Assembly (NCBI GenBank): GCA_958510825.1
Contig: OY294047.1
Coordinates: 53,737,365-53,801,364, forward strand
Length of the DNA: 64,000 bases
DNA from: Brachypterus glaber
Lineage: Eukaryota > Arthropoda > Insecta > Coleoptera > Kateretidae
Direction of reading: 5' to 3'
The first letter of the stretch is position 1. The number at the start of each line of letters is the position of its first letter. Shown one piece after another: positions 30,652 to 43,063 of this stretch. A program made the translations under genes and the position numbers. Under the pieces are notes generated by a model. It did no database searches. It was given only the letters and a program-made list of their open reading frames with translations, and was not told the origin of the DNA.

Positions 30652-33600
30652 ATGGATAAATTGGAGATATTTAAATATGTAGAACTGATACTTCTATTTA
30701 TAGTTAATCTGACTGCAGGATGTCTGGACTGGACTTTTTTTATAAGTAGAAAAGATTCAAAGAAAGCTGGAGGTGGAGGTGGAGGTGGGCATCATGGTTA
30801 TAGATCCACGTAAGTAATAATATTATATACGGGGTGTATGGTACATGGATAGAAAGTTTTTAAGGGGTTCCCTGCTGAAAATGAAATGAAATTCACCCGC
30901 TCAAGTCCGGTCTATGCAACATTTATACCCGCACAGACTCGTCATTTTCAATAGGGTTGTCCTATCTGCAAAAATTTACTTTTTTTACACTAGCCCCATG
31001 TGCTAAAGTCCTAAAAATTAGCCTAAGAAGCTTGTCCTATGTGGAAAATTTTTAATGTTTTCTAAATAAAATTGTCCTAACTACACGGTGCTTTTTTGGG
31101 GGTATTTTTTTTCGAAACCCTGAAATTCCTTTACCATTCGATAGTACCGTCCATTTATATGGTTTTCAGCGAAAATTAAAAAAATCTACCGAGCGCTTCG
31201 TTTCTTATTAAAAAAAAAAGTTAAACGAACTGCGCATTCCATTATACAGAGCGGTCCAAAAGTTCCCCCCCCCCTCTTAACTTTTGAACCAGTTGAGATA
31301 TCGACTTCAAATTTAGAACTTTTAAATAAGACAACTTAAACTATCTTTAAGCATATATTTAATACTTTCAGCTCTTAAAATTTGGGCAGGGGGGCATGGG
31401 GGCACATTTTTTTAAATGGAAAGGGCGGTCGTGTAATACATCATTTTAAAGCTTATAAAATTCTCCATTTAACTCCATATTTTTAAATTAAAAAAAAATT
31501 GGGTTTAAAATGGGGTTGAAAATTGGTATGTCAAAATTCCTCTAAAAAAAACAAATAATTTTTTTAAAATGCCTAATTTCATCATAAAAAATGTTAATTA
31601 TACTTTTAAACTAATTTTAGTTGACATAAATAAAAATTTTTAAAAAAAACTTAAAAAATCGAATGTTTTAGCACAAAAAATTGAAAAATCAAAACCTTAA
31701 AAAACATTTTTTAAAAATTTAAAAATGTTAGTTTAAATAGAGAATTTTATAAGCTTTAAAATGATGTATCACACGACCCCCTTTCAATTTAAAAAAATGT
31801 CCCCCCATGCCCCGCTGCCCACATTTTAAGAGCTGAAAATATTAAATATATTCTAAAAGATAGTTTAAGTTGTCTTATTTAAGAGTTCTAAATTTAAAGT
31901 CGATATATCAATTCATTCAAAAGTTAAAAGGGGGGGTGACTTTTGGACCGCACTGTATACTATTCACAGTAAGTGGGTATATTGGATTTTTACAATTATT
32001 AAAAAATAAATAAAAAACTTAAAAAAAAAAATTCAACAATTTTTTTAATTTGTTTTTCCTTTTTCTCAAAAAGAAAATAAAAAAAAATGTTGAAATTTTG
32101 TTTAAAAGTTTTTTTTTAATTTTTTTTTTAATAATTGGAAAAATGCAATATGCCCACTTACTGTGAATAGTATATAATGGAATGCGTAGGATTACATATG
32201 TTCACGGCTTGTTTAGCATTTATTTTTTTTTAATAAAAAGCGAAGCGCTCGGCAGATTTTTTTAAATTTTCGCTGAAAATCATATAAATGGACGGTACTA
32301 TCGAATGGTAAAGGAATTTCAGGGTTTCGAAAAAAAACAAAAAATACCCCCAAAAAAGCACCGTGAACAATGTATTACAATTTATTTTTCTGGCAAAAAA
32401 AATATATTTTTTTTTAAAGGATATCACGTATTTTTGATTTAAAATAAAGCAGACCCCAACGCCATATTTATTTAAACTTGTTTTCAAAAAGTGCAAACAA
32501 GAACAATAAAACTGGCCATATCTCAAAACATATGATTTGCAGATAGGACAACTTGTCTTAGCAGGGCAGCATACCCTTATACAATGTCTCACCGTTTTTG
32601 AGATATCGGCCTTTTTAGATGTTTTTGCGAAATAGTTGAATTTGCCCTGTAGGTACATATTATTTTTTATGATACTAAATAGTTTTAGTTTCCCAAATAT
32701 TTTTTTAGATAATCTTAATATGCACTTGGGCAATTCCATGGTAACTGACGTTAAAGCCGCATAAAAAATGACACTTTCTTTTAGATATTTTATTATATTA
32801 TTATTAAAGATTGTTTGTTATTTATTATTTTTAAAGACTGTTGTGAAAAAATGATAATATAATAAAATATTTAAAAGAAAGTGTCATTTTTTATGTGGCT
32901 GTAACGTAAGTTACTATTTAATTGCCCACTTTGTTAAAACAATATAAAAAGAAATGCCGAATTATTAGTAAAAAAAAATTGTAGGCTAAGTTATGAGTTG
33001 AAATACAGTAGTTCATATTTATTTTTCTATTCTAAGCAAAATTTTCTCAAAAACGACTTGCTGAAACAGACTATAAGGGAGCGTTCAAGTATTACGTAAC
33101 GCAAAATTTGGCCATTTTTGACCCCCACCCCCCCATGTAACGCGGCGTAATATTTTTGATATCCACCCACCCCCTCCCCCTATTTGTTACGTAACATTTT
33201 ACAAAAAGTTAAAAAAAATTAAAGGAAATTTTGCTTTATGGTTTAAACCGGTTTTTAACCGGTTATTGCTTCCGTGTTTTGACCCAAAACCGGTCTGATG
33301 TAATTTCCGCAACCGGTTAACCGAAAACCGGTTATTGGCTATGGTTTTCCATCTCTAATTATTTTTGTTTAGAGGATTTAGTGAAATGTTAACCACGCCG
33401 TGTGCAATAAAATTTGCAAGGAATCCGTCTCTTTAAGCCTAGATCATTGTTAAAAACGTGATCCAATAAACATTTTATAAGTTTATAATTTTTTAAGTGT
33501 TACGTAACATTTTTACTGACACCCACCCCCCCTCTGTAACGCGGCGTAACGTTTTCGAGACCCCCCACCCCCTAGCGCGTTACGTAATACTTGAACGCTC

Positions 33601-36600
33601 CCTGACGTCTATAGGACCATATTCAGCAAAATCCCATCCGATCGGCCTCGCGATATAATGGTAAATCTTCTTTGATGATGAACCAATTGTTCGCGGTGGA
33701 CAAAATCGCCTTATTCTTAAAATATTTTATATGCAGATTCTAAATATGCTGAGGAATTTGCTCTAGGTTCCACTTCGAAGAAAACATTGTTACAAAAATC
33801 CCGAAAAACCCCTTACATGCTATTTAGGTTATCTTTGGATATTTTTTAAAAGTAATACGGTACATAACAGGACCTTGATAGTGGGCTTCAACGCGTTTAA
33901 TGTTGTATTTTTAAAACATATTAACAAATACATTTAAATATTCCACCTTAACATTTTTAGGAAGGTTTAAACTCAGCAGAAAACGTACGTAAAAAGTTTT
34001 TTACTTTGGTTTAGTGCTGTTACCCGAACACCACACTTTGCTTCTAAGAATATTCTAAGAATGAAAGAATATTCTTAAAACATTTGTGCTGTCAGGTTAA
34101 TAGATATAGAGAGCATTAAGTGTTGTATCTCAGATTTGATTGATCTGTTGTTTTGTGAAGTAGAAATCGTCATGTGAGATTTATAGTGTTCTATATTCAT
34201 AGGATTTGCTATGGATATAGAACACTATAATCCTCACATGACGAAATGTTATGGAGTAGAGATGTTGTGGAATAGAGAAATGTGGAGTAGAGATGTTAAT
34301 ATGTCGCTAGTAACTAGGGATTGAGTAGATTTAGAATCCGTTGGCAGAACCAAGGCACCTTAAAATATGTTTTTCTACTACAGGGTGGCCCAAAAAAACC
34401 GGACACTTTTTAAACCTTCATAACTTTTTTACCTTTTGAGCGATCTTTACTTACTTTGAAATGAATAGGTTCCAAACATGTAAGATTCGGTTGATAATTT
34501 TATTAATTTAAATTATTATCAATTTTTTTAGTAAGAAACCTTTATCTAAAGGGGTTATTTTAAAGCCATGGGGATTAGAGCAAAATGTACAAAATGATAA
34601 CTTTTCGTCTGCATTACGTTAAATGGTCTTTCTTCAATAGTTGTGTGTTTACGTTTTAATTTAAAATTGTAATTTATTTTTTATAATTATTTTTCCGAAA
34701 GGCTACAGATAGCGTTAAATAGAATTTTAGCTTGAAAATATTGATTAAGTAGGCGCTTATCTAAAAGTAATTTTGACATGTCTCAAAAAATTGTATGTCA
34801 AATTGAAAATATCAAAAATTGCTATTCAATAAACTAAGAAAAACGTAATAAAACTGCATTGTGGAGGATATGTATTTTAAAGAAGATGAACAATAAAGAA
34901 TGAATATATTTAAAAATAAAATTGTGTAGAAAAATAAGAAATAAGTATGGTTTTTGTCAAAACGAAAAAGTGCTTTTGTGTTAAAAATGTTAACTTAAAA
35001 TAAAGGATGATGGAAATTTTCATTAAATCAATATGGAATTATTACTACAAATAACCAACAAAGATCCTGTACCATAATATGGTTTTATAGTATTGTTAGA
35101 AAATAAGACAGTGTTTAATATAATTTAATTTATTTGTAATAAATTAATAAATTTGTAATAAAAACATATTTCTTCTTTAAATTCTTTCTTCATTTAGCAA
35201 ATAAATTAAATCTTATTTTATTTTAGCAATTTTTTATTGCTCATGTTACATGTACTTAGTACAATATTCGAATTTCCTTACGTCATTTACAATTTTTGTG
35301 TTATTTAATACTCATTTTTCTTATAATACTCATCTAGAATTCAGCTTTAACATTTTTTCCCTTTGTTTTTAAAGCAATTTGACATTTTTTGAGGTTTTTG
35401 GTCATTTTGTATCTTTTTAAATTACAAGATTATTTTTGAGAGATGTCAGATAAATAACACGCCTACTGAATCAGTTTTTTTACATTTAAAAATCAATTAT
35501 TGAAATTTGTAAAGGTCGATTCAGGCATAATTATCACTAACTACACTAAACTGAATTAAGAAATTAATAAATTAATAACATAACCTCAAATTATAAAATA
35601 AATTTTCCGTGGTATGCAACAATTAAAATAAAAGATAAAATATAGCATAAAATAATGATAGAATCTTAAAATACACCATAGAAAAAGAAGAATTTCTGAA
35701 ATACACAAACTTTAGTGCAAAACTTTATAAACAATCCTTATTCAAGTATCAAAGGATGGCGACACCTCTGTATTTTAAAAATTAGTACATTTTCAGTGTT
35801 AAGGAAAAACACAGTAGTTACATAAGAAAATAAAAGGTACTTCTGGAGATAAGTTGGTTTAAAAATACGATTTTTAGACCCGACAACTGCAAATATAGTT
35901 ATAATCGTCCTACACAATAGATATGTTTTTTTTTACTTATTCAGTCGTATTTGCACATACTTATTATCTATTTGGCATTTAGCTTATTGTTGCATACCAC
36001 GGAAAATTTATTATAGAATTTGAGGTTATGTTTCTTAATTTTCTTAATTTCGAAATTTCTTAATTCAGTTTAGTGTAGTTAGTGATAATTATGCCTGAAT
36101 CGACCTTAAGCTTTGGGAAAAATATGAATAAAAAATAAACTAATATTTTAAAATAAAGTTTAAACATACTTATCTATTCAAGATCAAGATCAAGATCAAG
36201 ATCCCTGAACATAGTGAGGTCGGAAAGTTATCATATACATTTTGCAGTGTGTTCTCGACTGATTTTTTGCCTCGACTCCGTCTCAGCAGAAAATCTTCAG
36301 TCTCGAACACTAAAGACTTTTTCGCATACTTGGTGCATAATACACGGTGTATTTGAAATAGGGTAGGAAATTTTAACAGGTGATTCTACATGATAAAATA
36401 TGACAAAAAGTTCCTATAAACATACAGGGTGTTCCAGAACTCGCGTACCAAAATTTAAGAGGTGATTCTACATCCAAAAATATGAAAAAAAGTTCCTATA
36501 AAGGTTGGTCCGGAAATGAGCCCTAAGGGATCTAGGGCCCTTTAAAATTGTAATAAAAATAAGGTTTTTAATTAATAACTCGGGTACCGTTTAAGCTAGA

Positions 36601-38311
36601 GCGGCGAGCTTTTGCATGTATACTAGTATTAATAAGGGCAATAAGTTTATGTTAATTTATTTTTTTAATTTATCCAGAGGCGTGCCCAGACGGACAAAAT
36701 ATATGAGGCTTAAAACATTTTTGCCCCAAACTTTTCTATGTGTACGTTTTTTGGATTTGTTGTAAAAAATATAGATTTCTAGAGTAAAAATACATATAAA
36801 ATATCATATAGTGTAACACTGTAGGAGCAACCGTTATCAAAAAAAAATGCAATTAAGAGGAAGTAACATTTTGTGCCACCAAAAACGTTACTTTTTAAAA
36901 GGCTATTACTCGTTTAATATTAAATTTAGGTGTTTTGGTGTATAATACTTTTTTGCTCAGTTTTAAATGAAGAATCACCCTGCAGCATTAAAATTTTATT
37001 GGTGCTTTTTTTTGTTCCCCATTCAATACGTCATCTTCGAAGGGCCGTAGCTCCCTTAGGGCTCATTTCCGGACCAACCTTTATAGAAACTTTTTTTCAT
37101 ATTTTTGGATGTAGAATCACCTCTTAAATTTCGGTACGCGAGTTCTGGAACACCCTGTATGTCTAAAAATGCGTCATAAGGGAGCTACGCCCCTTTGAAA
37201 GTGGCTAAAAAAAATCGGTTTTTATTTAATAACTCAGCAACCCTTTGAGATATGTTAACGAGGTTTTGCACGTGAATTAATCCTAATATGGCCCATCTTT
37301 GTATGTCATTTTCACGTACTTATTTAAACCAGGGGTGTGCGAAACGGGGGGGCTTATCAGTTTTTTGTCCCAAACTTTTTTCTGTGTAACTTTTTTCCAA
37401 TTTTATTTTTGAAATATGATTCCTCAGGTCAAAATACATAAAAAAGGTACTCTTGTTGTAATACCGTAGGATTAACCGTTTTCGAGAAAAGTTCATTTGA
37501 AGGTGAAATTTCACGGTTCGAGGACGAAAAATTAAATACTAAAATTTCGAAAACCTAAATTTTAATGATGCAATGTTATTCTACATCAAAAACTAAGAAA
37601 AAAAGTTTCCATACATGTAGGTCGAAAAAACGCTTTTAAAGCTACCATAGCCCTTTAAAATGGTGCATATTTAGGAGACCATAGCTCCATTAGGATTGAT
37701 TTTTGGAAGTACCTGTATATGAGGTTTTTTTCTTAGTTTTTAATGTACTTTCGCCCTGCATCATTAAAATTTTGGTTTGGACTTTATGTTAAAATTTCCT
37801 ACCCTATTTCAAATACACCCTGTATACTATTTATTTTATGAGCTGTTAAATACTAACTGGTGTTCTTTAGTATCCAGCTAGCAAATAAATAAAAATCTAA
37901 CCCTCAATCAAATTAAATAAAATTTATTTTAGCGAAGGCACATTTGTGCCTAAATTTATGCTTACCCTGGGCATTGGAGGAACAGTTGCATTCATAATTG
38001 TGCTGGTAATATTAATACTAATGTTAAAAGGAAAAAACAGTAAAGGAATCAAGATATTTACAGTCGTAGCATTAATAATTTGTGGCGCCCTCTGTATTCT
38101 TGGTGGAGTAATGGTATTTGTTGGCTGGAAGTTTGGAAATGTAGCTGCAGCTAGTGGCAGTGCGAAAATACAAAAAGATGTCACGGACGCTGCGGCAAAA
38201 CTAGCAGATAAGGCTTACGAGTTTGCAATTTTTGCTGTTTTTGGTTTTTGTGCTGGAGGAATGCTCTTGGCCGACGGAATAATAACTGCTATAGTTGGAA
38301 AAATATGTTAA
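30652..38311 (+). CDS. small four-TM protein, paralogue 2 (178 residues)
   Basis: Exon 1 is 30652-30809 (52 codons plus 2 nt), exon 2 is 37933-38311; the donor AC|GTAAGT and acceptor TTTTAG|C join in phase 2 to make a threonine. Exon 1 starts MDKLEIFKYVEL and gives TM1 (about 10-30), then a loop of seven glycines and two histidines (39-48). Exon 2 gives TM2 (63-84), a Lys-rich turn, TM3 (94-117), a 30-residue polar loop rich in Ala, Lys and Asp (119-149) that could form an amphipathic helix, and TM4 (150-173) with AGGMLLADGIITA and a terminal cysteine. Both termini are predicted to be on the same side of the membrane. The 7.1 kb intron is packed with MITEs. It is nested in intron 2 of ear on the opposite strand. 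Frame, splice sites and paralogy all support a real gene; function unknown. Confidence 0.8.
31247..31955. mobile_element. GGTCCAAAA-family MITE, complete copy 2
   Basis: 709 bp, TA-flanked, nearly the same as 19768-20482. Lies in the intron of four-TM gene 2. Confidence 0.8.
31966..32175. repeat. hairpin with ATTCACAGTAAGTGGG arms
   Basis: TATTCACAGTAAGTGGGTAT and its inverse around an A/T-rich loop; a related half-arm lies at 60005-60040 in the INO80B intron. Confidence 0.6.
32742..32915. repeat. hairpin repeat
   Basis: Arms of about 65 nt with AAAAAATGACACTTTCTTTT and inverse. Confidence 0.6.
33077..33602. mobile_element. GGGAGCGTTCAAG-family element, 526 bp
   Basis: Ends GGGAGCGTTCAAGTATTACG and inverse, as in the smaller members at 10133 and 47062. 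The interior has AACCGG-rich text (33247-33330), which recurs in reverse at 44370-44470. Confidence 0.7.
33603..35512. other. gene-free part of ear intron 2
   Basis: Contains a hairpin at 34160-34243 (GTCATGTGAG with inverse around TATAGTGTTCTATAT) and the single end of a mariner-type element at 34380 (CAGGGTGGCCCAAAAAAACC) whose partner end was not found. No exon was seen. Confidence 0.5.
35513..36106. mobile_element. Tourist-like MITE, 594 bp, TAA target site
   Basis: Ends AGGTCGATTCAGGCATAATT and inverse between TAA duplications. A second set of inverted repeats inside (TTTTCCGTGGTATGCAAC and inverse) frames the core. Longer relative of 969-1114. Confidence 0.75.
36178..36202. repeat. (GATCAA)n microsatellite
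   Basis: Four AGATCA-type units in a row. Confidence 0.85.
36343..37822. mobile_element. GTGTATTTGAAATAG-family MITE with an insertion
   Basis: Same family as 17336-18510, TA-flanked. It is interrupted at 36425-37157 by another MITE. Confidence 0.8.
36425..37157. mobile_element. nested MITE, CAGGGTGTTCCAGAACTCG ends
   Basis: 733 bp, flanked by TA on both sides. The host reads AAACATATGTCTAAAA at 17425 where no insertion exists, so this is a clean insertion into that TA. The arms hold GGGATCTAGGGCCCTTT and GGGCCGTAGCTCCCTTAGGG. The ORF at 36930-37127 is arm sequence. Confidence 0.85.
37933..38311 (+). CDS. exon 2 of four-TM paralogue 2 (TM2-TM4)
   Basis: Listed separately because it lies 7 kb from its first exon. 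Encodes residues 53-178. The in-frame ATG at 37958 gives the open frame seen alone, but the phase-2 splice from 30809 adds the EGTFVPKF lead-in. Confidence 0.8.
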
Positions 38312-38796
38312 AAATTTATATTCTGCTCTGATAATAATAATTTTGAACAAAAAACATGGGGATGCGTATTTGGTACAGGTAAGCATACAGCCTTATGTAT
38401 ACCGAGAGAGTTTCAGTCCATAGACGTACCCTAAAATGGAAGTGTTTTCAATTCGATCAAAGCAATTTTTTTAAGCTTGTGTTTCTTAATAAGGGCTGCA
38501 AAATGGCGCACAAACTATTTTTTATGCACTTCCGGTTTTGCCGGAAACTAAGCCAATTTTATTTTTATCCAAACCCTTATATATTTGTGCATTAAAGAAC
38601 CTGCCACACATATAGGGGGACTGGGCCTCAGTCAAACTGCCTCAAGTTTTGATATTTTGTAATTTCGGGGGTAAACATTAAATTAGGAAAATTGCAGCCA
38701 AATTAAATTACCAGTTTCGGAGAAAAACGCTTTTAAAAATCTAATTTTATGACAGATTTTTTGTCGTATATTAAGGTTATTTTTTACTTACGTAAA

Positions 38797-39897
38797 TATT
38801 AACCTAATTAGCCGTTTTAAGTTTATTATACTCTATTAATTAAAGAACAGGCAAGATAAATATTACATAAAAGGCTTTATTATCATTTACTTACATGTGG
38901 TTCTATAAAAATTTTAAAACTTTGTGAAACTTCCACATGCTGGCATTTTCCACGTGTTTGCTAATTATCTGCATCTTTTCTGTTAGATTTTTGCTTGATT
39001 ATATTGAAACATGGTTTGGTACATCGACAAATATTTTATAATTATATATTTTAGATTTTCTTGATATATTTTTTCAAAAATACGTCGGAGGCTTGAAAAA
39101 TCTGTCATCATATTTTCATAGGTAAAATATATTATTGAGATTGCCTAGCAACAACTTTTAATAAATATTACTATAAAGGGTTCACTAATGAATTAAGTTG
39201 TTTCTAGGCAATCTTAATAATATGTTTTGCATATGAAAATATCATGAGAGATTTGTCAACCATCAGATATTGTTTTGAAAAAATATATCAAGAAAATCTA
39301 AAATATATAATTATAAAATATTTGTCGATGTACCAAACCATGTTTCAACATAATTATATTTTTGTATAAATTGATCAATAATAAGATTGACTGTATAGAG
39401 CTATTAAACTTATTGCAAATAAACGTGCCCAGAATTTCTGCTAGAATCTCTCCATTTTTTTTGTTAGAACGTCCAGAACTAATGTTTATCTGTTTTCACC
39501 TGTGATTCTTATGTGCAATTACTATAATAGTATTTGCTCTAGGGTCGATATTTTAAATACTTCTATTTGCAAAATAAAAAACTTTTTTGCTGCACCTGCT
39601 GGTAATGATCACTGATATTGTTATTAATTTACTTAACATAACAAACTCTGTAATTGGGGAAACCTGTGTGAGTTTTTGAATAAATAAATAAATAAATAAA
39701 TAATTAAGCAAAAATCTATGCAGATAATTAGCAAACACGTGGAAAATGCCAGCATGTGGAGCTTTCACAAAGTTTTAAAATTTTTATAGAACCACATGTA
39801 AGTAAATGATAATAAAGCCTTTTATGTAATATTTATCTCGCCTGTTCTTTAATTAATAGAGTATATTAAACTTAAAACGGCTAATTAAGTTAATATA
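38797..39897. repeat. 1.1 kb palindrome broken by a LINE insertion
   Basis: Outer arms 38797-38975 and 39717-39897 (AGCCGTTTTAAGTTTATTAT and inverse, CCACATGCTGGCATTTTCCA and inverse). Inner arms 38999-39085 and 39272-39356 (ACATGGTTTGGTACATCGAC and inverse). The loop holds TTGCCTAGCAACAAC and its near-inverse. Confidence 0.75.
39357..39706 (+). mobile_element. short 5'-truncated LINE 3' end
   Basis: 350 bp ending in an (AAAT)n tail at about 39679-39702, flanked by the duplication ATAATTA (39350-39356 and 39700-39706). Removing it restores the palindrome arm. No coding part is left that I can identify. Confidence 0.65.
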
Positions 39898-40582
39898 CAC
39901 CGTGTATTTGAAATAGCGTCGGAAAAAAAATACACGAATAGCTCCTGGTATAACTAACATTTTCCGTGAAAATTAAAAAAATATGTGCAGCAGTTTCAGA
40001 ATGGGATTTTTTTGAAAAAAATGTACCTTTTAGCCGTACGTCAATGTCACGCTGTGAAATTCTCTAAATTAATGGTGACCTTGTAGCAAATATGTATGAA
40101 ATCTTCCCAACGTTGCCAGATTCACTCGATGAGAAATGTTTTTTTAAACTTACCTACCGTAGTAAAATAGGGGCATGTTTTCATGAAGTAAACATATCAT
40201 TATCACCTAGGTAATAATAATAATATTTAAGTTATCCGCAGGATGCCATCGAACTATTTCCCCAACCCTTGTTTTTTATCTTAACAAGAAGTTTTCACTG
40301 ATTTTTTTAAATTATCAACCACAGCGATTCAATCACTATAAGATTTATTAAATAATAAAGTAAAAAAATGTACACAACACTTTGAAACACTTTTTTTGCA
40401 TTAGAATGGTCGGGATAGGTATTAAACTTGAAATATTAAACAAAACTTGTCTAATCACTACAGGAAAATAACGCACATAAACCACTGCAATGATTTTTAA
40501 CTATTTATTATTGAAACTACGATTTATTGCAAAAAATACTGGTCAAATTAATTTTCTGAGAATCGAATTAGAAAAGTCGTAG

Positions 40583-40602
40583 CTCTCTCTCTCTCTCTCT
40601 CT
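40583..40602. repeat. (CT)n microsatellite
   Basis: Ten CT units. Confidence 0.9.
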
Positions 40603-40988
40603 CACTTCAGATCTGTGGTTTGAGCTGCCAGGGCTATCCAACCAGTCCTCGTCGGTTACACTTAAACGAAATGGACCGTCTGGTTTGTACCATGCCTTTC
40701 CGTCTGTTGCAACGAAGTTATCCTCTTGCTGTGAAAAGTCTTCTCTGATGATTTCTTTCTTTTAAAACACAATCACAATATACTTTTTATAGTCACTAAA
40801 GTTTAATGTTTGATTTATTAAAAAAAAGTCGTAGCTTCATAAACCAAAGCCAGTTTTTATATTCCTACAGTTGGCTACACTTGGTTTGGTATTTTTAGTA
40901 TAGATCATTTATTTTTTCGTATTGTTTTGACTGTAGCAAAACTGTTGTTTTCCCTTAAAATTTCTATAATTTTTGGTCGTTAGTCTTA

Positions 40989-41123
40989 GGGCCACTTGCA
41001 CCAACTATGGTTTAACTTTAAACTTGGATTAAATTGAGTGTCATCCAATCAAAACGCAGCATTTTTAACTTAAACTCGGTTTAGTCGAGATAATCCCTGA
41101 AGAAAAGTTGGTGCAAGTGGCCC
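40989..41123. mobile_element. 135 bp Tourist-like MITE, copy 1
   Basis: Ends GGGCCACTTGCACCAAC and inverse, TTA on both sides. The second copy at 57736-57870 has the same length and target site. Confidence 0.8.
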
Positions 41124-42383
41124 TTATACATCTGGCTCTCACTACTCCTAGTTACTGATGTAACCACCATGCAACCCGATGGCTGAAATGTAAAATACAA
41201 AGCCAAAGATCGAAGAAGAAGAAGAAAACTGTTGTTTACATCCCATCAGGGGGCTATTTTTACGTGCAATGGGAAATTTGGATTTGTGCTGTATAAAATA
41301 CTGATCAAAATGTAAAGTGAATCGCTCAAAGATTTTCAACAAATTTAAAGTTAAATATCTCCGAATATAATAAAAGGTACACATTTTGAATAGATTACAT
41401 GTATTTAGAGTTGCCAAAAACTTTACACTACTAGTGATATGGTATTTTTTCTACTAAAAAATCTGCAAGTGTGAGTTAAAGTTGTGTGAGTGAAAGTTAA
41501 CCCGTTAAGTTTCAGCATCTGTTAAAAACAACATCTGTTAAATAGTTTGTAGGTGAAGATTATGAATATGGCAAGTACATCTTTGGTTATTATTTTAACA
41601 TTTTTTACGGTACTTTATAATTATTGTTGATAAAATTCTATGATGATTAAAAGACGATAAAAGTTATTTTGTCAAACAGTAAATACGGAATCGACAAAAT
41701 CTGACAACCTTGCATTTTGCAAATTTGGAGCGCGATGATAAAGCTTACAGATGCGTCGTCTGTAGGCTGGATTTAAGGTTTTCTAAAGATTTTTTTTAGA
41801 TTTTTTTTTCCAATTTTTTTCTTTCTGAATCGATTTTTGGGGTCACAAAGATGGTCTGGTTTTTTTTTCCGACGCTATTTCAAATACACCGTGTATGTGT
41901 GCCAGGTTGTTTAAAAAAAATCATTTAGTTAATTGTTTATTTATTAAAAAAACTAATTGACTTAATTTTCGGCAAAAGAAAAAGTGAAAGAAAAAAAGTA
42001 CGCCATTTTGTAGCGATTACAATAGCGCACCAAAAAGTTAAGACCGTCCAAGGGGGTTGCCATTTGGAAAAATTAAGTACAAAAAATTAAATTGGTTTTT
42101 ATATAAAATTGATATGTTTCCACAGCAAATAAATTAGATTTTATTTATAAAAAATAAATCTTATATGTTGACAAAAAAAATCAAAAAAAAATAGAAGTTT
42201 TTTTATGTAAATTTGTTTTCTGGATCCAAAAATGCAAAAATATACAGGGGGTGACATTAAAAAAAAATAATTTATTACCTAATTTTAGGGGGTGTCCATG
42301 AACTGAAACTCACCCAGTACATATTATTATAAATATTCAAATAAATTATATTTTATTTCAATATTAGTAACTAAAAAAGTTAC

Positions 42384-42580
42384 TATGGTCTGTTTTTTCA
42401 AGCAAGATAGTAAATTAAAAACCGCACAGTAAATATTTTTACAACAGGTTTGAATAGTATATGTTTGTGTATATAAAATAAACTACGCAGTATATTCGCA
42501 CATCCAATATTCGAATCTGTTCTGAAAATATTCACTGTGCGATTTTTAATTTACTATCTTGCTTGATGAAACAGATCATA
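42384..42580. mobile_element. TATGGTCTG MITE copy
   Basis: About 197 bp with the family ends and the core near AATAGTATATGTTTGTGTA. Confidence 0.8.
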
Positions 42581-42648
42581 GGTTTGATTCAATTTTGTCA
42601 GTAAGTAAGCTTTTTACGTAAAAGTGCAGTATCGATTAAATATTACAG

Positions 42649-43063
42649 TACTCGTGCGCTAAAACGTGTTATGAAACGAGTGCTTTATACAATTTTTTCT
42701 ATTTTGCTCTAAAATAAAAAAAAAACTTACATTTAAATTGATGACTGATTTAGGGATTTTTTTTTGGGTTGGTATTACAGTTTTCGCCATGTTTAAAACG
42801 CTAAGAACAAATTATATTTTGATATATTTTATAGTCTTCTCTTTTTTACTGCAAGTAACCAAGCCATAATTTTAACACGGTAAAAAATAACCTAAACACA
42901 AAATTTCGTAGAAAATTACACTTTAAAGCGACGTTTAACATTTTTACAGAAAACGTCAAGCGATAGGCTTTTGTCTGTTACCAACCCAAAAGAAAAAAAG
43001 TACATACCTTATAATAACACGCAAAATGCGTGTTATTAGGAGCTTATAGTAGAAAACATAGGT
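42649..43063. repeat. dispersed repeat, inverted relative of 3563-3976
   Basis: Matches 3563-3976 in reverse; starts near ACTCGTGCGCTAAAACGTGT. Confidence 0.65.

Larger units (their letters stand above)
31081..32363. mobile_element. fold-back element split by a MITE
   Basis: Outer arms: ATAGTACCGTCCATTTATAT with inverse near 32287, and CGAGCGCTTCG with inverse near 32245. Between the arms sit the GGTCCAAAA MITE (31247-31955) and a palindrome (31966-32175). The ORF at 32230-32739 comes from the right arm. Confidence 0.6.
39898..41893. mobile_element. 2 kb element with GTGTATTTGAAATAGCG ends
   Basis: Ends CACCGTGTATTTGAAATAGC and inverse, TA-flanked; same termini as 17336-18510 but an unrelated interior. 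On the minus strand, 40568-40755 has a 60-codon coding-like stretch (VATDGKAWYKPDGPFRL, SVTDEDWLD), not identified. Contains a (CT)n run and a nested 135 bp MITE. Confidence 0.65.

Noticed and set aside
32230..32739. 169-codon minus-strand ORF
   Set aside because: Overlaps the arm of a fold-back element; composition is rich in F, K and Y and there is no domain.
37924..38184. Minus-strand ORF opposite four-TM gene 2
   Set aside because: Shadow of the plus-strand exon supported by splicing and paralogy.
41148..41417. 89-codon minus-strand ORF
   Set aside because: Lies inside a transposable element, with no motif and AT-driven composition.
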